Origin: an uncultured Clostridia bacterium
GTDB taxonomy: Bacteria; Bacillota; Clostridia; TANB77; CAG-508
Direction of reading: 5' to 3'
DNA length: 44,647 nt
Assembly (NCBI GenBank): GCA_944392445.1
Contig: CALXWT010000006.1
Location: forward strand, 1-44,647
A program made the position numbers and the translations under genes. Positions 26,387 through 35,862 of this stretch are shown in pieces; position 1 is the stretch's first letter, and each line of letters begins with the position of its first letter. The notes beneath the pieces are model-generated. The model had not been told where the DNA came from. It saw nothing but the letters and a program-made list of their open reading frames with translations, and did no database searches.

Positions 26387-29300
26387 TTATTTTTTCTTAT
26401 CTAGTATATATTTTTTTATTCCATATATGCCAAATCCTAACATTGTAATTACTACTAATGCTATTGCTGTATACATTATTACAGCACCTGTTACTAATCC
26501 TAGTATAACTTCTGCTTTTCCCATGTCGTCTTCTTCGCCATCATTATTGGCAATTGTTGAGTCTATATCTTCTAGTCCCATTTCGTTATAGCTTTCGTAT
26601 ATTTCTGCATTGTTAGTTAATATTCCTAAAGTACTTTCTGTTATATTTACACTTACTATTAATGTTAATTCTTTTGTTTCTCCTGGGTTTATTATTTGGT
26701 TTGACAAGCTAGAGTTATATATGTTTCCATTGTCTGATAGATACCAGTCCGGGTTTAATTCTGTGCTAAAGTTTACATCATCTGGTAAGTAATCTACTAT
26801 TCTGCTAGCATACCCAGGTACTGACCCCTCATTTGTAATTACTATTTTGTATTCTATTACTGCACTACTTTGTCCTACATTCCTATCTAGTACTTCTACT
26901 TTTCCTAAAGTTGTATTGCTTTCGTACTCGTCAACTCTTGTTCCTATTGTAGGTGTTGTAAGAGTAATTTGGTCTACATATTTATCTAGTCTTAAATCAA
27001 ATTTAGTTGCCGTGTATATACCAATATCTATATCTCTTACATTTTCTCCATTTACTGTTAATACGTCTGTCATACCTGCTAGTCTTCTCTCTCCATCTAT
27101 TGTTATATTAACATCTATTGCATCTGAATTAAATCTTGTGTTTACATCATCTTTTTGGTACTCTGTTAAGCTATAGTTTGATGAGTCATATACAAATACT
27201 ACAACATATTCTCCATTTGGTAAGTTACTAAATGTATATGTTCCATTATCAGATGTTGTTGTTCTTTTTTGTTCTCCTGAGTCTGGATCTGTAATTATTG
27301 CACTCGTGTCTTTATTTAATAGTATTACTTCCATACCCGATACTTTTTGCTCAGAGCTGTCTCTTTCTCCATCACCATCTGCATCTATCCATGCTGTACC
27401 TGTTATTCTATATCTGTTTGGCTTATCATCAGTTCCTCCGCCACTGCTTCCGTTTCCACCTTGGTTATGGTTTGCATTTGGGTCGTATTCTATTATTGCT
27501 GTTACTTCGTTTGAAGTTACTTGGTCAAAGCCAAATGCCTCTACTGTTGCAGATGTTTTTACTTCTTTATCGTTCTCATCTGGTAATAAATCTGCTCTAA
27601 CTTTAACTTCTACTTCTGCTGTTGCTCCGGCTGCTATTTCTGGAATATCTACTGTAAAAGTTCCATTAGAAGAATTTGTTGTTTTTCCTGTATCTTCTCC
27701 TATTGTATATATAGCTTCTACAAGTGTTAAACCTTCAGGAAGTGTCATTTTCATTTTGTTTGTCATTGAAGCTGTTTCGCTATTATTTGTAATTCTAAAA
27801 TGATAACTATATTCTGTACCTTCTTTAATGTATATATCTGATAATTCGTCTTGCACTATACTTAAATCTATTTTTTCTGTACTGTATCTTCTTACATTTG
27901 AATAATGTGTTTCCATTCCGTCTGCTGTTGCAGTTATTATAGAAGTTAAGTCTCCTTTGAAGTCTATTACTTCAAATTTTATAGATGCTTGTGTGCTAGT
28001 TTTTAAGTCACTTCCAAAATTTCCAAGTGTTCCTATATTCATAGAAATATTTTGTCCATTTATAGTAACACCATCTGTAGTTGCCTCTCCATTTGAGTTT
28101 GTATAAGAAGCTTCTTTAATTTCTATTCCATCTGGGAAACTTAAATTTAATGTTATATTTGATAAATCTTTACTTCTAGAAATATTTTCTACAGATATTG
28201 CATATTCTACAATTCTTCCTTTACGTAATACTTCGTCTGCATCTGCATTTGGTATATTTAATATTTCTAAATCTCCTTCTGTTACTGTAAATGTATATGG
28301 AGTTGCTTGAATTTCTCCTGTTATATTATCTGCTATTAATGAAGCATTATTTTCTTTTGTTATAGTATATCCTTCCATAGCTATTATTTGATTTACTCTT
28401 AATTCATATCTTACAGTTGCTGTTTCACCAGCCTTTATAGTTCCTACATCTATTATTTTTTCAGAATTATCACTATCAACATAAGCTCTCTCTCCTATTG
28501 GCAATTCTGTATGTACTGTTCCTGTTGGGGCAATTGCTTTTAATTTTGCATTTTCTATGTCTGTATCTCCTGTATTTTTAATTGTAGCTATCATTTCTAC
28601 AATTTGTCCACCTCTTACTGCATCTGTTGCTGTTGAAAGTGTTATTTCTGCTTCTGGTCCATCTCCTGTAGAGAAACCTATTACTGATGAAGCTTTGCTC
28701 TCTACCATAGAGCCTATATTAGAATTGTTTGTATAGTATACTTTATACATTGTATATGCATCATTATCTGGTGTTAAGTTTTCTGGCATTACCATATCAT
28801 AACTTATATCTATTTTTGTACCAGATTCCATTTTGTAATCTGCGTTAAATACTATTAAGTAAGATTTTGAAGTTGTTCTTGCTGTTGTTGACCAACCATT
28901 ATTACTGTCTTGTAAATCATTTGTTGCATTAGCATTATCTGAATAGTATACTGTATAATTTGAGTTATCTACTCCTTCTACTTGTATTTGCGTTTGTAAT
29001 GGCATTGAGAAGGTCGAACCTAAATCGTTATTTGTATCAATTTGTGTGTTTCCTTGTGCTGGAATTCTTCCTAATATAGAAATGTTGCTTATATCATTTT
29101 CGTAGTTATTTATTACTGTTCCTTCTACTGTAGTTGTTCTTTCATCTGAGTATGTGTCTATTGGTAATGTTATTGGTTCTTCTGATATAGATAGTACATC
29201 ATCTTCTCCATCTTTGTAGTTGCTTACTCCATTTGCTGTAACTACTCCACTTGGTGCAACATAATTAATGTCTGCCGATACAGTTCCTTCTGTATTTGTA

Positions 29301-31513
29301 GCTACCTCATTTTCGTTTGTGTATTCTAATGTAATTTTATCACTTCCACTTGGTGTTAATGTGTCTGTTGTTAAGTCTGTGTTTAATACTATTATTGCTC
29401 CTTTATATTCCGCATCTATTGCATATTCTGTTTGGGTTCCCTTTAATTCTATTGTAATAACTACTTGTCCATTTTCTCCTGTTAGTGTTGCATTTTCTAA
29501 TTCTAGTCCATTACCTAGTAATATATTTGTACCTTTTAAATTAACTCTTTTTATGTATGAAGGCAATGTAAATCTTAATGTTGGATTTTCAAATAATCCA
29601 TTATATACACTAGAGGTATTAAGTATTGCTCTAATTTCTACATTTTCATTTGTTAAAACTGTAGTTAAGTTTGGTTTATTTATCTCTAGTTCTACTTTTG
29701 TTTCTGGTTCTTTAAGCTCTGTTTCTATCGTTCCGTTGTATGTTGTTGTATTTGTTTTTCCTTCAACTTCTGCTCTAAGTTCTACAAAGCTTTGCATTTG
29801 AGTTCTTGAGTAATCTATTTGTCCTTTTAGAGCTTTTACTATTTTTATTTCGATTTTTCCTTCAGAAACAGGTGCTGTTGTAGTTATAACTAATCTATTG
29901 TTGTTGCTTTCACTTATGTCTAAGCTGTAAGTTCCATTTTCTAAATTAGATTCTTTATTTATTTTCCCAAGTTCTGTTCCGTCTGACGATTTTACTGTAA
30001 TTTCTCCATCTTCTCCTAGTATTTTATTAAATACCTCTTGGCTTATTTCTATTCTTTTATTGTATGCATAATTTGTTTCTTCTATTGTTGTATATGCTTG
30101 TGCTTCTTCCTCTGTTAGGAATTTATCATATTCTTGTGCAAATTCTATTAATGTAGTTAATTTTGTACTATATATTGTTGCGGTATAGTTTGTGTAGTAT
30201 TCTGTTTCTACTTTATCTTCTGCTTCATAGTTTGCGTATACATATCCTTTACTTATATCTTTAGTAGCAGAAATATTAAAGTCTTCTATTTCTCCTACTG
30301 GCTCTGTATATGCTATTTCTGTAATTGCATTTGTTGTTACTGTGCTTTCTTCATTATTATATAATGTTAAGTTTGCAACTGTTGTTGTAGCACAATTTAA
30401 TCCGTTTTGCATTACATAATCGTATATATCTTTTCCTTCAAATATATATGTAACTAAGTATTCGTCTGTAACATTCTTTTTCCAAGAAATACTATCTTGT
30501 AAGTTTGCTGTGTTTATAGTTACTTTTCCTTCTTCTATATTATATGAGTAGTTACTATTTGTAAATTCTAAACCATCTGTTTTTCCATTAGTAGCTTCTG
30601 TTTTGTTTGCTACAACGGTTACTACTGTAGGCTTAGCACTATTTATTTCTGGTGCTGTTATTTCTATTGTTGTATTTTTTATAGGTAAACTACTATCTTT
30701 TACATTTGAATTTACTTTTGTTTGTACCATTACTCCGTAGCAATCGTCTATGCTTTGCTCTGGTTCTGCACTAGTCTCTGTGTTGGTTTCTGCATTTTCT
30801 CCTGTTCCTATGTCAACACCTATTTCTGGAGTAGTGTTTTCGTTAGCATTAGTTTCTGTGCTTTCATTAGAATTTATATTTACACTTTCACTTGCATTTC
30901 CTTCTATATTATATGGAATGTATTTTATGGCTTCTACATTTAGTTCTGCTTCTGCTGTTCCTCTCCAAGAAAGTTTATTTACTATTTCTTTTTCAACAGA
31001 TTGCTCTTCTCCTTCTCCATCCATGTATGTTCCAGAAAGTTTAGTTGTCGACTCTTTTGCGAAGTAGTCTAACGTTACGTTGTCTCCTTCTAAGATTTCT
31101 ATTGGAATTTCTATAATAACGTTTGAACCGTTATTTATTTTATTTAGAACAATTTTGTTATTTGCTATGTCAATGCTTTTAATATATTCGTTTTCTAGCC
31201 CTTCTTTTATTCTAAAGTTTGCATTTTGAAATTCAACCATTGTTCCTTCTGCTACATATCCAGCATTATTAACTGTAACCCTTAAATATATTCTGGCATC
31301 TTCTGCGCCTATATCAAAGGTTTGGTTATGAATTTCTCCATAAAAATACGAGTTAAATTCAACATTTTTTTGATTAGTTCTAGTTGTTTGTTTATTTAAC
31401 TCTTCATCACTTAATGCTTGAGCAATAGTGAACTCACCTATTATTAATAGGTTAGCGCTCATTAATATTACAACCATAATTAGTGCAATAATTTTTTCAA
31501 ATAGTTTACTCAT
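26387..31513 (-). CDS. Large secreted surface protein with DUF11-like and SdrD-like domains
   Basis: A 1708-aa protein. The start ATG at 31513 follows GGAGG; an ATG four codons earlier is part of that site. A signal peptide covers about 1-34 (IIALIMVVILMSANLLIIG). The long middle part consists of beta-rich, Thr/Asn/Glu-rich modules, several of the DUF11 type (VEYAISVENIS..., VRYELRVNQII). An SdrD-like B domain lies at about 1368-1445 (GTAWIDADGDGERDSSEQ, with aspartates suited to calcium binding). Another DUF11 module at about 1545-1631 is followed by a membrane helix (about 1675-1700) and the tail ILDKKK. No LPXTG is present. It is the first gene of the surface operon, behind a consensus promoter. 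It is likely an adhesin or stalk; function is not proven. Confidence 0.85.
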   Translation of the reverse strand: MSKLFEKIIALIMVVILMSANLLIIGEFTIAQALSDEELNKQTTRTNQKNVEFNSYFYGEIHNQTFDIGAEDARIYLRVTVNNAGYVAEGTMVEFQNANFRIKEGLENEYIKSIDIANNKIVLNKINNGSNVIIEIPIEILEGDNVTLDYFAKESTTKLSGTYMDGEGEEQSVEKEIVNKLSWRGTAEAELNVEAIKYIPYNIEGNASESVNINSNESTETNANENTTPEIGVDIGTGENAETNTETSAEPEQSIDDCYGVMVQTKVNSNVKDSSLPIKNTTIEITAPEINSAKPTVVTVVANKTEATNGKTDGLEFTNSNYSYNIEEGKVTINTANLQDSISWKKNVTDEYLVTYIFEGKDIYDYVMQNGLNCATTTVANLTLYNNEESTVTTNAITEIAYTEPVGEIEDFNISATKDISKGYVYANYEAEDKVETEYYTNYTATIYSTKLTTLIEFAQEYDKFLTEEEAQAYTTIEETNYAYNKRIEISQEVFNKILGEDGEITVKSSDGTELGKINKESNLENGTYSLDISESNNNRLVITTTAPVSEGKIEIKIVKALKGQIDYSRTQMQSFVELRAEVEGKTNTTTYNGTIETELKEPETKVELEINKPNLTTVLTNENVEIRAILNTSSVYNGLFENPTLRFTLPSYIKRVNLKGTNILLGNGLELENATLTGENGQVVITIELKGTQTEYAIDAEYKGAIIVLNTDLTTDTLTPSGSDKITLEYTNENEVATNTEGTVSADINYVAPSGVVTANGVSNYKDGEDDVLSISEEPITLPIDTYSDERTTTVEGTVINNYENDISNISILGRIPAQGNTQIDTNNDLGSTFSMPLQTQIQVEGVDNSNYTVYYSDNANATNDLQDSNNGWSTTARTTSKSYLIVFNADYKMESGTKIDISYDMVMPENLTPDNDAYTMYKVYYTNNSNIGSMVESKASSVIGFSTGDGPEAEITLSTATDAVRGGQIVEMIATIKNTGDTDIENAKLKAIAPTGTVHTELPIGERAYVDSDNSEKIIDVGTIKAGETATVRYELRVNQIIAMEGYTITKENNASLIADNITGEIQATPYTFTVTEGDLEILNIPNADADEVLRKGRIVEYAISVENISRSKDLSNITLNLSFPDGIEIKEASYTNSNGEATTDGVTINGQNISMNIGTLGNFGSDLKTSTQASIKFEVIDFKGDLTSIITATADGMETHYSNVRRYSTEKIDLSIVQDELSDIYIKEGTEYSYHFRITNNSETASMTNKMKMTLPEGLTLVEAIYTIGEDTGKTTNSSNGTFTVDIPEIAAGATAEVEVKVRADLLPDENDKEVKTSATVEAFGFDQVTSNEVTAIIEYDPNANHNQGGNGSSGGGTDDKPNRYRITGTAWIDADGDGERDSSEQKVSGMEVILLNKDTSAIITDPDSGEQKRTTTSDNGTYTFSNLPNGEYVVVFVYDSSNYSLTEYQKDDVNTRFNSDAIDVNITIDGERRLAGMTDVLTVNGENVRDIDIGIYTATKFDLRLDKYVDQITLTTPTIGTRVDEYESNTTLGKVEVLDRNVGQSSAVIEYKIVITNEGSVPGYASRIVDYLPDDVNFSTELNPDWYLSDNGNIYNSSLSNQIINPGETKELTLIVSVNITESTLGILTNNAEIYESYNEMGLEDIDSTIANNDGEEDDMGKAEVILGLVTGAVIMYTAIALVVITMLGFGIYGIKKYILDKKK

Positions 31514-31547
31514 AATAACCTCCATTTATTATCTTAACATATAATAT

Positions 31548-31576
31548 ATTATACGACATTTTTGTTGTTTTTTCAA
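31548..31576 (-). promoter_or_regulatory. Sigma-A promoter of the surface-protein operon
   Basis: On the minus strand TTGAAA (31571-31576) and TATAAT (31548-31553) are 17 bases apart, about 35 bases before the start codon. It would drive about 11.7 kb of transcript for the two giant proteins. Confidence 0.85.
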
Positions 31577-31929
31577 TACTTTTCGGTCTTTTCCTCAAAT
31601 TTCATAAACTTTTTATGTACATCTTGGTTTACTTTCTACATTTTCATTGCTTTGTATAGAAAATGTGTTCCAAAATATACCTTTTTAGACAATATAACAT
31701 ATTATAACCCTATTTTAGCATTTTTTATTAATATTTCAACCTTTACTCTATTTATTATATATTCTCTTTTCAAAAAAGCTTTACGGAGACTCAAAATTAA
31801 GAGAAATATTAAATTTATATTACATTTTTGTTACAGTTTTACAAAGTTTTTTTACAAGCACACTTTTAATTTTTTCAACATATTATATTATAGCTTTTTA
31901 AACATATATTAATATAGGGGTGATTATTT
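31577..31929. other. AT-rich divergent spacer, no convincing gene
   Basis: The region separates the surface operon from the small-gene cluster. A plus-strand frame through it is rich in Phe, Tyr and Ile, has no ribosome binding site and looks like chance. TATTAT-like hexamers near 31881 may belong to the promoter of the gene at 31930, but no -35 element was convincing. Confidence 0.4.
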
Positions 31930-32100
31930 ATGAGTGATAATAACAATTCTAATAGTGGCAATATGAATATAGCTCAGCTTATGTCTATGCTAGCAAAAAT
32001 GGATAAGAAAGATTTAGAACAGGGAATTAGTAAAGTTAGCCAAATGCTAAAGAATAATGATACAAATTCTATTATAAATGAGATTAAAAAGAATAAGTAA
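31930..32100 (+). CDS. 56-aa protein of unknown function
   Basis: A 56-aa protein: an Asn/Ser-rich start (MSDNNNSNSGNM) followed by one predicted helix (IAQLMSMLAKMDKKDLEQGISKVSQML) and a Lys/Asn-rich end. The ribosome binding site AGGGGTGAT lies seven bases before the ATG. It is followed on the same strand, after 43 bases, by a protein with the same composition. The three genes 31930-32963 look like one operon. I do not recognise the family. Confidence 0.7.
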   Translation: MSDNNNSNSGNMNIAQLMSMLAKMDKKDLEQGISKVSQMLKNNDTNSIINEIKKNK

Positions 32101-32143
32101 TATGACATATTGCAGAATAATTTTTTATGTTGGAGGGATTTAA

Positions 32144-32572
32144 ATGAACAATAACGATATGAATAATATAATGGAGCAGTTTAATAAAATGTTGCAGAAT
32201 AATGAGTTTCCAGATGAACTTAAGAATGCTTTAAATAGTTTTACAAATTCCTCTAATAGCAATAATTCTAATAAAGATTTTGGTAGTCCTAATAATTCTG
32301 GCAATAATACTAAGAATTCTAATAATAGTTTTAATGATTCTAATTCTGCCATTCCAGATATAGACATAAACACAATTTTAAAGATGAAACAAATAATGGA
32401 TTCTATGAAAACAAATAAAAATGACCCGAGAGCAAACCTTTTAATTTCTTTAAAGCCTTATTTAAAAGAAAGTAGGCAGAAGAAAGTAGATCAGTATATA
32501 GGTCTATTTGGTTTAGGAAAAGCCTTTGAAATGTTTAATTCCCTAGGTGGTGAGAATAAAAATGACATATAA
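32144..32572 (+). CDS. 142-aa Asn-rich protein with a conserved-looking C-terminal helical module
   Basis: A soluble 142-aa protein. The N-terminal 35 residues form a helix (NDMNNIMEQFNKMLQNNEF). Residues 36-70 are low-complexity Asn/Ser. The C-terminal 70 residues have ordered, charged helices (ILKMKQIMDSMKTNKNDPRANLLISLKPYLKESRQKKVDQYIGLFGL). I believe this last module occurs in other Clostridia, but I know no function. The ribosome binding site TGGAGGG is strong. The stop overlaps the start of the next gene by 11 bases, which implies translational coupling. Confidence 0.8.
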   Translation: MNNNDMNNIMEQFNKMLQNNEFPDELKNALNSFTNSSNSNNSNKDFGSPNNSGNNTKNSNNSFNDSNSAIPDIDINTILKMKQIMDSMKTNKNDPRANLLISLKPYLKESRQKKVDQYIGLFGLGKAFEMFNSLGGENKNDI

Positions 32573-32963
32573 TTTTCCTTTTTATCCACATTTTCCTACT
32601 AAATCGTATAGGAGTTATCCACAAAGTGTTAACAGTTCTAATATTTCTACGGATTATGGTCATTATTATAGAAAATCTACTATAAATAATAAGAATAAAA
32701 ATGGTAATTTTATTGGAAATACGGCTAGAATTCAGACTAACAATAGCAATTTTAATCGAATTAGTCAGAATACTCCTCCTACTGCCTCTAGAGAAAATAA
32801 AGATAAAAATAATAAAGTTGATGAAGAAAATTTTTTTGAAATCTTAGGTATTAAGCTTTACTCAGACGATATTTTGCTGTTATGTCTTATTTTCTTTTTA
32901 TATAAGGAAGGTGTGCAAGATGAGTATTTGTTTATTGCTTTGATTATGTTACTATTATCTTAA
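32562..32963 (+). CDS. 133-aa Asn/Tyr-rich protein with a C-terminal membrane segment
   Basis: A 133-aa protein starting MTYNFPFYPHFP at the ATG at 32562, with AGGTGGTGA nine bases upstream inside the previous gene. Residues 1-85 are disordered and rich in Asn, Ser and Tyr. The C-terminus has a conserved-looking block (FFEILGIKLYSDDILLLCLIFFLYKEG) followed by YLFIALIMLLLS, giving two short hydrophobic stretches. It may sit on a membrane or in a coat-like layer. Co-translation with the 142-aa protein suggests the two act together, and sporulation is a guess only. A terminator follows directly. Confidence 0.75.
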   Translation: MTYNFPFYPHFPTKSYRSYPQSVNSSNISTDYGHYYRKSTINNKNKNGNFIGNTARIQTNNSNFNRISQNTPPTASRENKDKNNKVDEENFFEILGIKLYSDDILLLCLIFFLYKEGVQDEYLFIALIMLLLS

Positions 32964-32998
32964 AACATCCCATTTAAATTAAGTGGGATGTTTTTTTA
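32962..32998. terminator. Bidirectional terminator
   Basis: AAACATCCCA (32963-32972) pairs with TGGGATGTTT (32984-32993), followed by T residues on the plus strand and preceded by A residues. It ends the small-gene operon and can also end the minC transcript. Confidence 0.9.
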
Positions 32999-33026
32999 TT
33001 TTTAGATATTTCTTTTTTCAAACATT

Positions 33027-33644
33027 TTATTCTAATATAAGTTCGTCCTTATCGTTTATATATGCAGACGTTTTTATTTGCTTAATTTCGCTATCGTCTT
33101 TTTCTATTTCTTTAATTTTATCTGCTATTCTAATTTGTACTGCATCTATTTCAGAAGCCTCTATTATTGCATCTTTATTTCCTTTTGCTCCTGCATGTGC
33201 TAGTCCCCTTAATATTCCAAGCACTACTATGTTTTCACTAGCTATAACTTCGGCTCCAGCATTTACATCACCTATTATTACTAAACTTCCTTCAAACTCG
33301 AGCCTTTGTCCAGATCTTAATGAGCCTTTATGAAATTTAGTTTCTGAAGTAGCTACTTCTTTATAAAAAGTCTTTTTTATTCCGTGTAAGCCTAAAACCT
33401 TAGGACTATCAAACTCAATTTGTACATCTATAAATTTCTTTATTATAGCTTGTATTTCATCCATTTCTTTGTTTTTTAATACTTTTCCAGTAATTAATAT
33501 TGGTGTAGTATCTTCTTTATACAAATTTTTTAATTCAATTATTTTCTTCTTTAAGTCGGATATAATTTCTCTTTGTTCAGCATTTTCGTCTATTCTAATA
33601 ACTACCTGATGTTTCTTTATACTTATATTAATACAATTGCTCAT
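33027..33644 (-). CDS. minC: Septum site-determining protein MinC
   Basis: A 205-aa inhibitor of FtsZ assembly that keeps division away from the poles. The N-terminal domain (about 1-95) is followed by the C-terminal beta-helix domain with the signature SLRSGQRLEFEGSLVIIGDVNAGAEVIASENIVVLGILRGLAHAGA, which binds MinD. It is the last gene of the mre operon, 75 bases behind mrdA. In most Firmicutes minD follows directly; here a convergent transcript begins instead. MinC needs MinD to reach the membrane, so minD should be elsewhere, or this MinC works differently. Confidence 0.95.
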   Translation of the reverse strand: MSNCINISIKKHQVVIRIDENAEQREIISDLKKKIIELKNLYKEDTTPILITGKVLKNKEMDEIQAIIKKFIDVQIEFDSPKVLGLHGIKKTFYKEVATSETKFHKGSLRSGQRLEFEGSLVIIGDVNAGAEVIASENIVVLGILRGLAHAGAKGNKDAIIEASEIDAVQIRIADKIKEIEKDDSEIKQIKTSAYINDKDELILE

Positions 33645-33719
33645 AATTTGTTTTACCCTTTCTTAGCTAATAAAGCTAGTAAAAAAATTAATATATTTTG
33701 ACTTTCTTGCATCATTAGT

Positions 33720-35801
33720 TTATCTTACACTTTCTGTACTTGATTGTGCATTCTTATCTTCTGTTACTTTTTCTGAGTTCATGCCAAAGTATTCTTCCAT
33801 TATTTCTTTTGCAACTATAGCTGTATTACCTCCAGATCCTGCTTTTTCTACTAATACTACTACTGCAATTTCTGGTTCATCATAAGGTGCAAATCCAACA
33901 AACCATCCATGTGCTTCTCCGTCAATTCCAGTTTGTGCAGAACCAGTTTTTCCTGCTATGGCTATATCGAAATCTGCAAATGTTGAGTATGCAGTTCCTC
34001 CTGCTTCGCTTGTAACACCTTTCATTCCTTCTCTAATTGCATCTAAGTTCTCTTCAGTTATATTTAAATCTTCTGTAAGCTCATTTTCTGTGCCTACTGT
34101 ATCTTTTACGAAGTTTTCTATTTCTTCTCTTGATACTTCTGTACCGTCAGGATTTATTATTGATTTTATAATACTTACATCTACATTTTTGCCACCATTT
34201 GCAACCATGCTTATATATCTTGCCATTTGAATAGGAGTATATGAGTTAAAACTTTGACCTATTGCTGCAGATAATGTATCTGCTGGGTACCATGTTGTAT
34301 ATCCTATACTATTTGCATACTCTCTACTTGCTACTATTCCACTACTTTCTCCCATTAACTCAACACCTGTTCTTTTCCCTAAACCATAACGTCCTGCATA
34401 TTTTGCTATTATATCTATTCCCATTCTATAACCTAAATCATAGAAGAAATAGTTACATGAGTATTTTATAGCCTGTGTTAAGTTTAAGTAGCCATGTCCT
34501 ACACCATAACTTCTATAATACCAACAAGCTTGTCCATCTCCATAAGGGTATACTCCTGTATCATTTATTCTAGTTTTCGTTGTTATTTCTCCTGTATCTA
34601 AAGCAGCTGATGCCACAACCATTTTAAAAGTAGAACCTGGAGCGTAAATGCTTCTTATTGCTCTGTTATAGTATTTCCCCGTTTCATCATTTGGATCGTA
34701 TTCTTCCGAGTACCTTTCTGGATTATAGTCTGGATAACTTGCCATTGCTAGAATTTCTCCAGTATTAACATTCATAACTACCACAGCACCAGCATCTGCA
34801 TCATTTCCTTCTCCGTATTTTCCATCTGCAATATCTTTTATATTCTGCTCTAATGCATCTTCTGCTACTTTTTGCAAGTTTGCATCTATTGTAAGTATTA
34901 CATCAGAGCCTGCCACAGCCTCTTCTGATATATACTCACTAGTTATTGCTCCATCTACTGTCATATCCACTTGCTTTACACCATCTGTGCCTTTTAGGTA
35001 TTCTTCAAATACTTTTTGTATTCCGTCTTTGCCTATTATGTCATCATTTCTATATGTATCTTTTCTTGTGCTATATTCCTCTCCACTTATTGCTCCTACA
35101 TACCCTAAAATGTGTGAAGCTAAATTTCCAGATGTATATGAAACTATTGGTTCTGTAATAACATTTATACCTGCTAATTTTGCATTTTGTTCTCTTATTT
35201 GTACTGCTGATGTATTGCTTATATTTTTTGCAATTGTAACTGACCTCGTACTACTATAACCTATACTAGAAATTTCATACCTTACCGTCATAATTTTTCT
35301 TGCAATAGCAACATCTTCTTCTGTAATTTCATATTTTTCTTTTAAAGCATAAAATACTTGTTCTGCTGTTAAATTTTCGTCCAATTCATTCTCTGCTTTC
35401 CACTGTTTTTGAGTTTCTTCATCTGTTGATGTAAATTCAAACGGATCTACTGTAATCGGCAAATTGTCTATATAGCTATCTTCATTATCTTCTAATATTT
35501 CTATAAATAGCTTAATTGCCGAGTTTAACTCTTCGTTGCTTACTTTTGTGCTATATATTTCTACACTATACCCTGTTTCTGTTCTAACTAGTTCTACACC
35601 TGTTCTATCTTTTATAGAGCCTCTGGCTGCTTTAACTACAGATTCTCTGGTAAGCCTTGAGTTTGATGTTTCTCTATATTCTGCTCCATGTATAATTTGC
35701 AAATTAAACAGTTGTATTAACAATATTATCCCAGCTATGTATACTATTGTTGTAAGTATGTTGTACCTTACTCTATCATTTCTATTTTTTTCTTTATTCA
35801 A
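33720..35801 (-). CDS. mrdA: Penicillin-binding protein 2 (elongation transpeptidase)
   Basis: A 693-aa class B PBP that cross-links peptidoglycan during cell elongation with RodA and MreBCD. It has a short cytoplasmic tail, one membrane helix (about 18-38), a dimerisation domain, and a transpeptidase domain with PGSTFK (catalytic S390), YSCN (SxN) and GKTGSAQ (KTG). I favour the TTG start at 35801 because GGAGG lies seven bases upstream. An ATG at 35840 is in frame but has no ribosome binding site, and its codons 10-12 are themselves the site. The C-terminal 25 residues after EEYFG are charged and disordered. It sits between mreD and minC, typical of the shape operon. Confidence 0.95.
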   Translation of the reverse strand: MNKEKNRNDRVRYNILTTIVYIAGIILLIQLFNLQIIHGAEYRETSNSRLTRESVVKAARGSIKDRTGVELVRTETGYSVEIYSTKVSNEELNSAIKLFIEILEDNEDSYIDNLPITVDPFEFTSTDEETQKQWKAENELDENLTAEQVFYALKEKYEITEEDVAIARKIMTVRYEISSIGYSSTRSVTIAKNISNTSAVQIREQNAKLAGINVITEPIVSYTSGNLASHILGYVGAISGEEYSTRKDTYRNDDIIGKDGIQKVFEEYLKGTDGVKQVDMTVDGAITSEYISEEAVAGSDVILTIDANLQKVAEDALEQNIKDIADGKYGEGNDADAGAVVVMNVNTGEILAMASYPDYNPERYSEEYDPNDETGKYYNRAIRSIYAPGSTFKMVVASAALDTGEITTKTRINDTGVYPYGDGQACWYYRSYGVGHGYLNLTQAIKYSCNYFFYDLGYRMGIDIIAKYAGRYGLGKRTGVELMGESSGIVASREYANSIGYTTWYPADTLSAAIGQSFNSYTPIQMARYISMVANGGKNVDVSIIKSIINPDGTEVSREEIENFVKDTVGTENELTEDLNITEENLDAIREGMKGVTSEAGGTAYSTFADFDIAIAGKTGSAQTGIDGEAHGWFVGFAPYDEPEIAVVVLVEKAGSGGNTAIVAKEIMEEYFGMNSEKVTEDKNAQSSTESVR

Positions 35802-35862
35802 TGACTCACCTCCATTAGTTTTAGTAGTTGTTCTAAACATAGTATATTTTTAATTTATATTA

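Noticed and set aside
31562-31912. 116-codon plus-strand frame rich in Phe, Tyr and Ile
   Set aside because: It crosses the surface-operon promoter, has no ribosome binding site and has the composition expected of AT-rich noncoding sequence.
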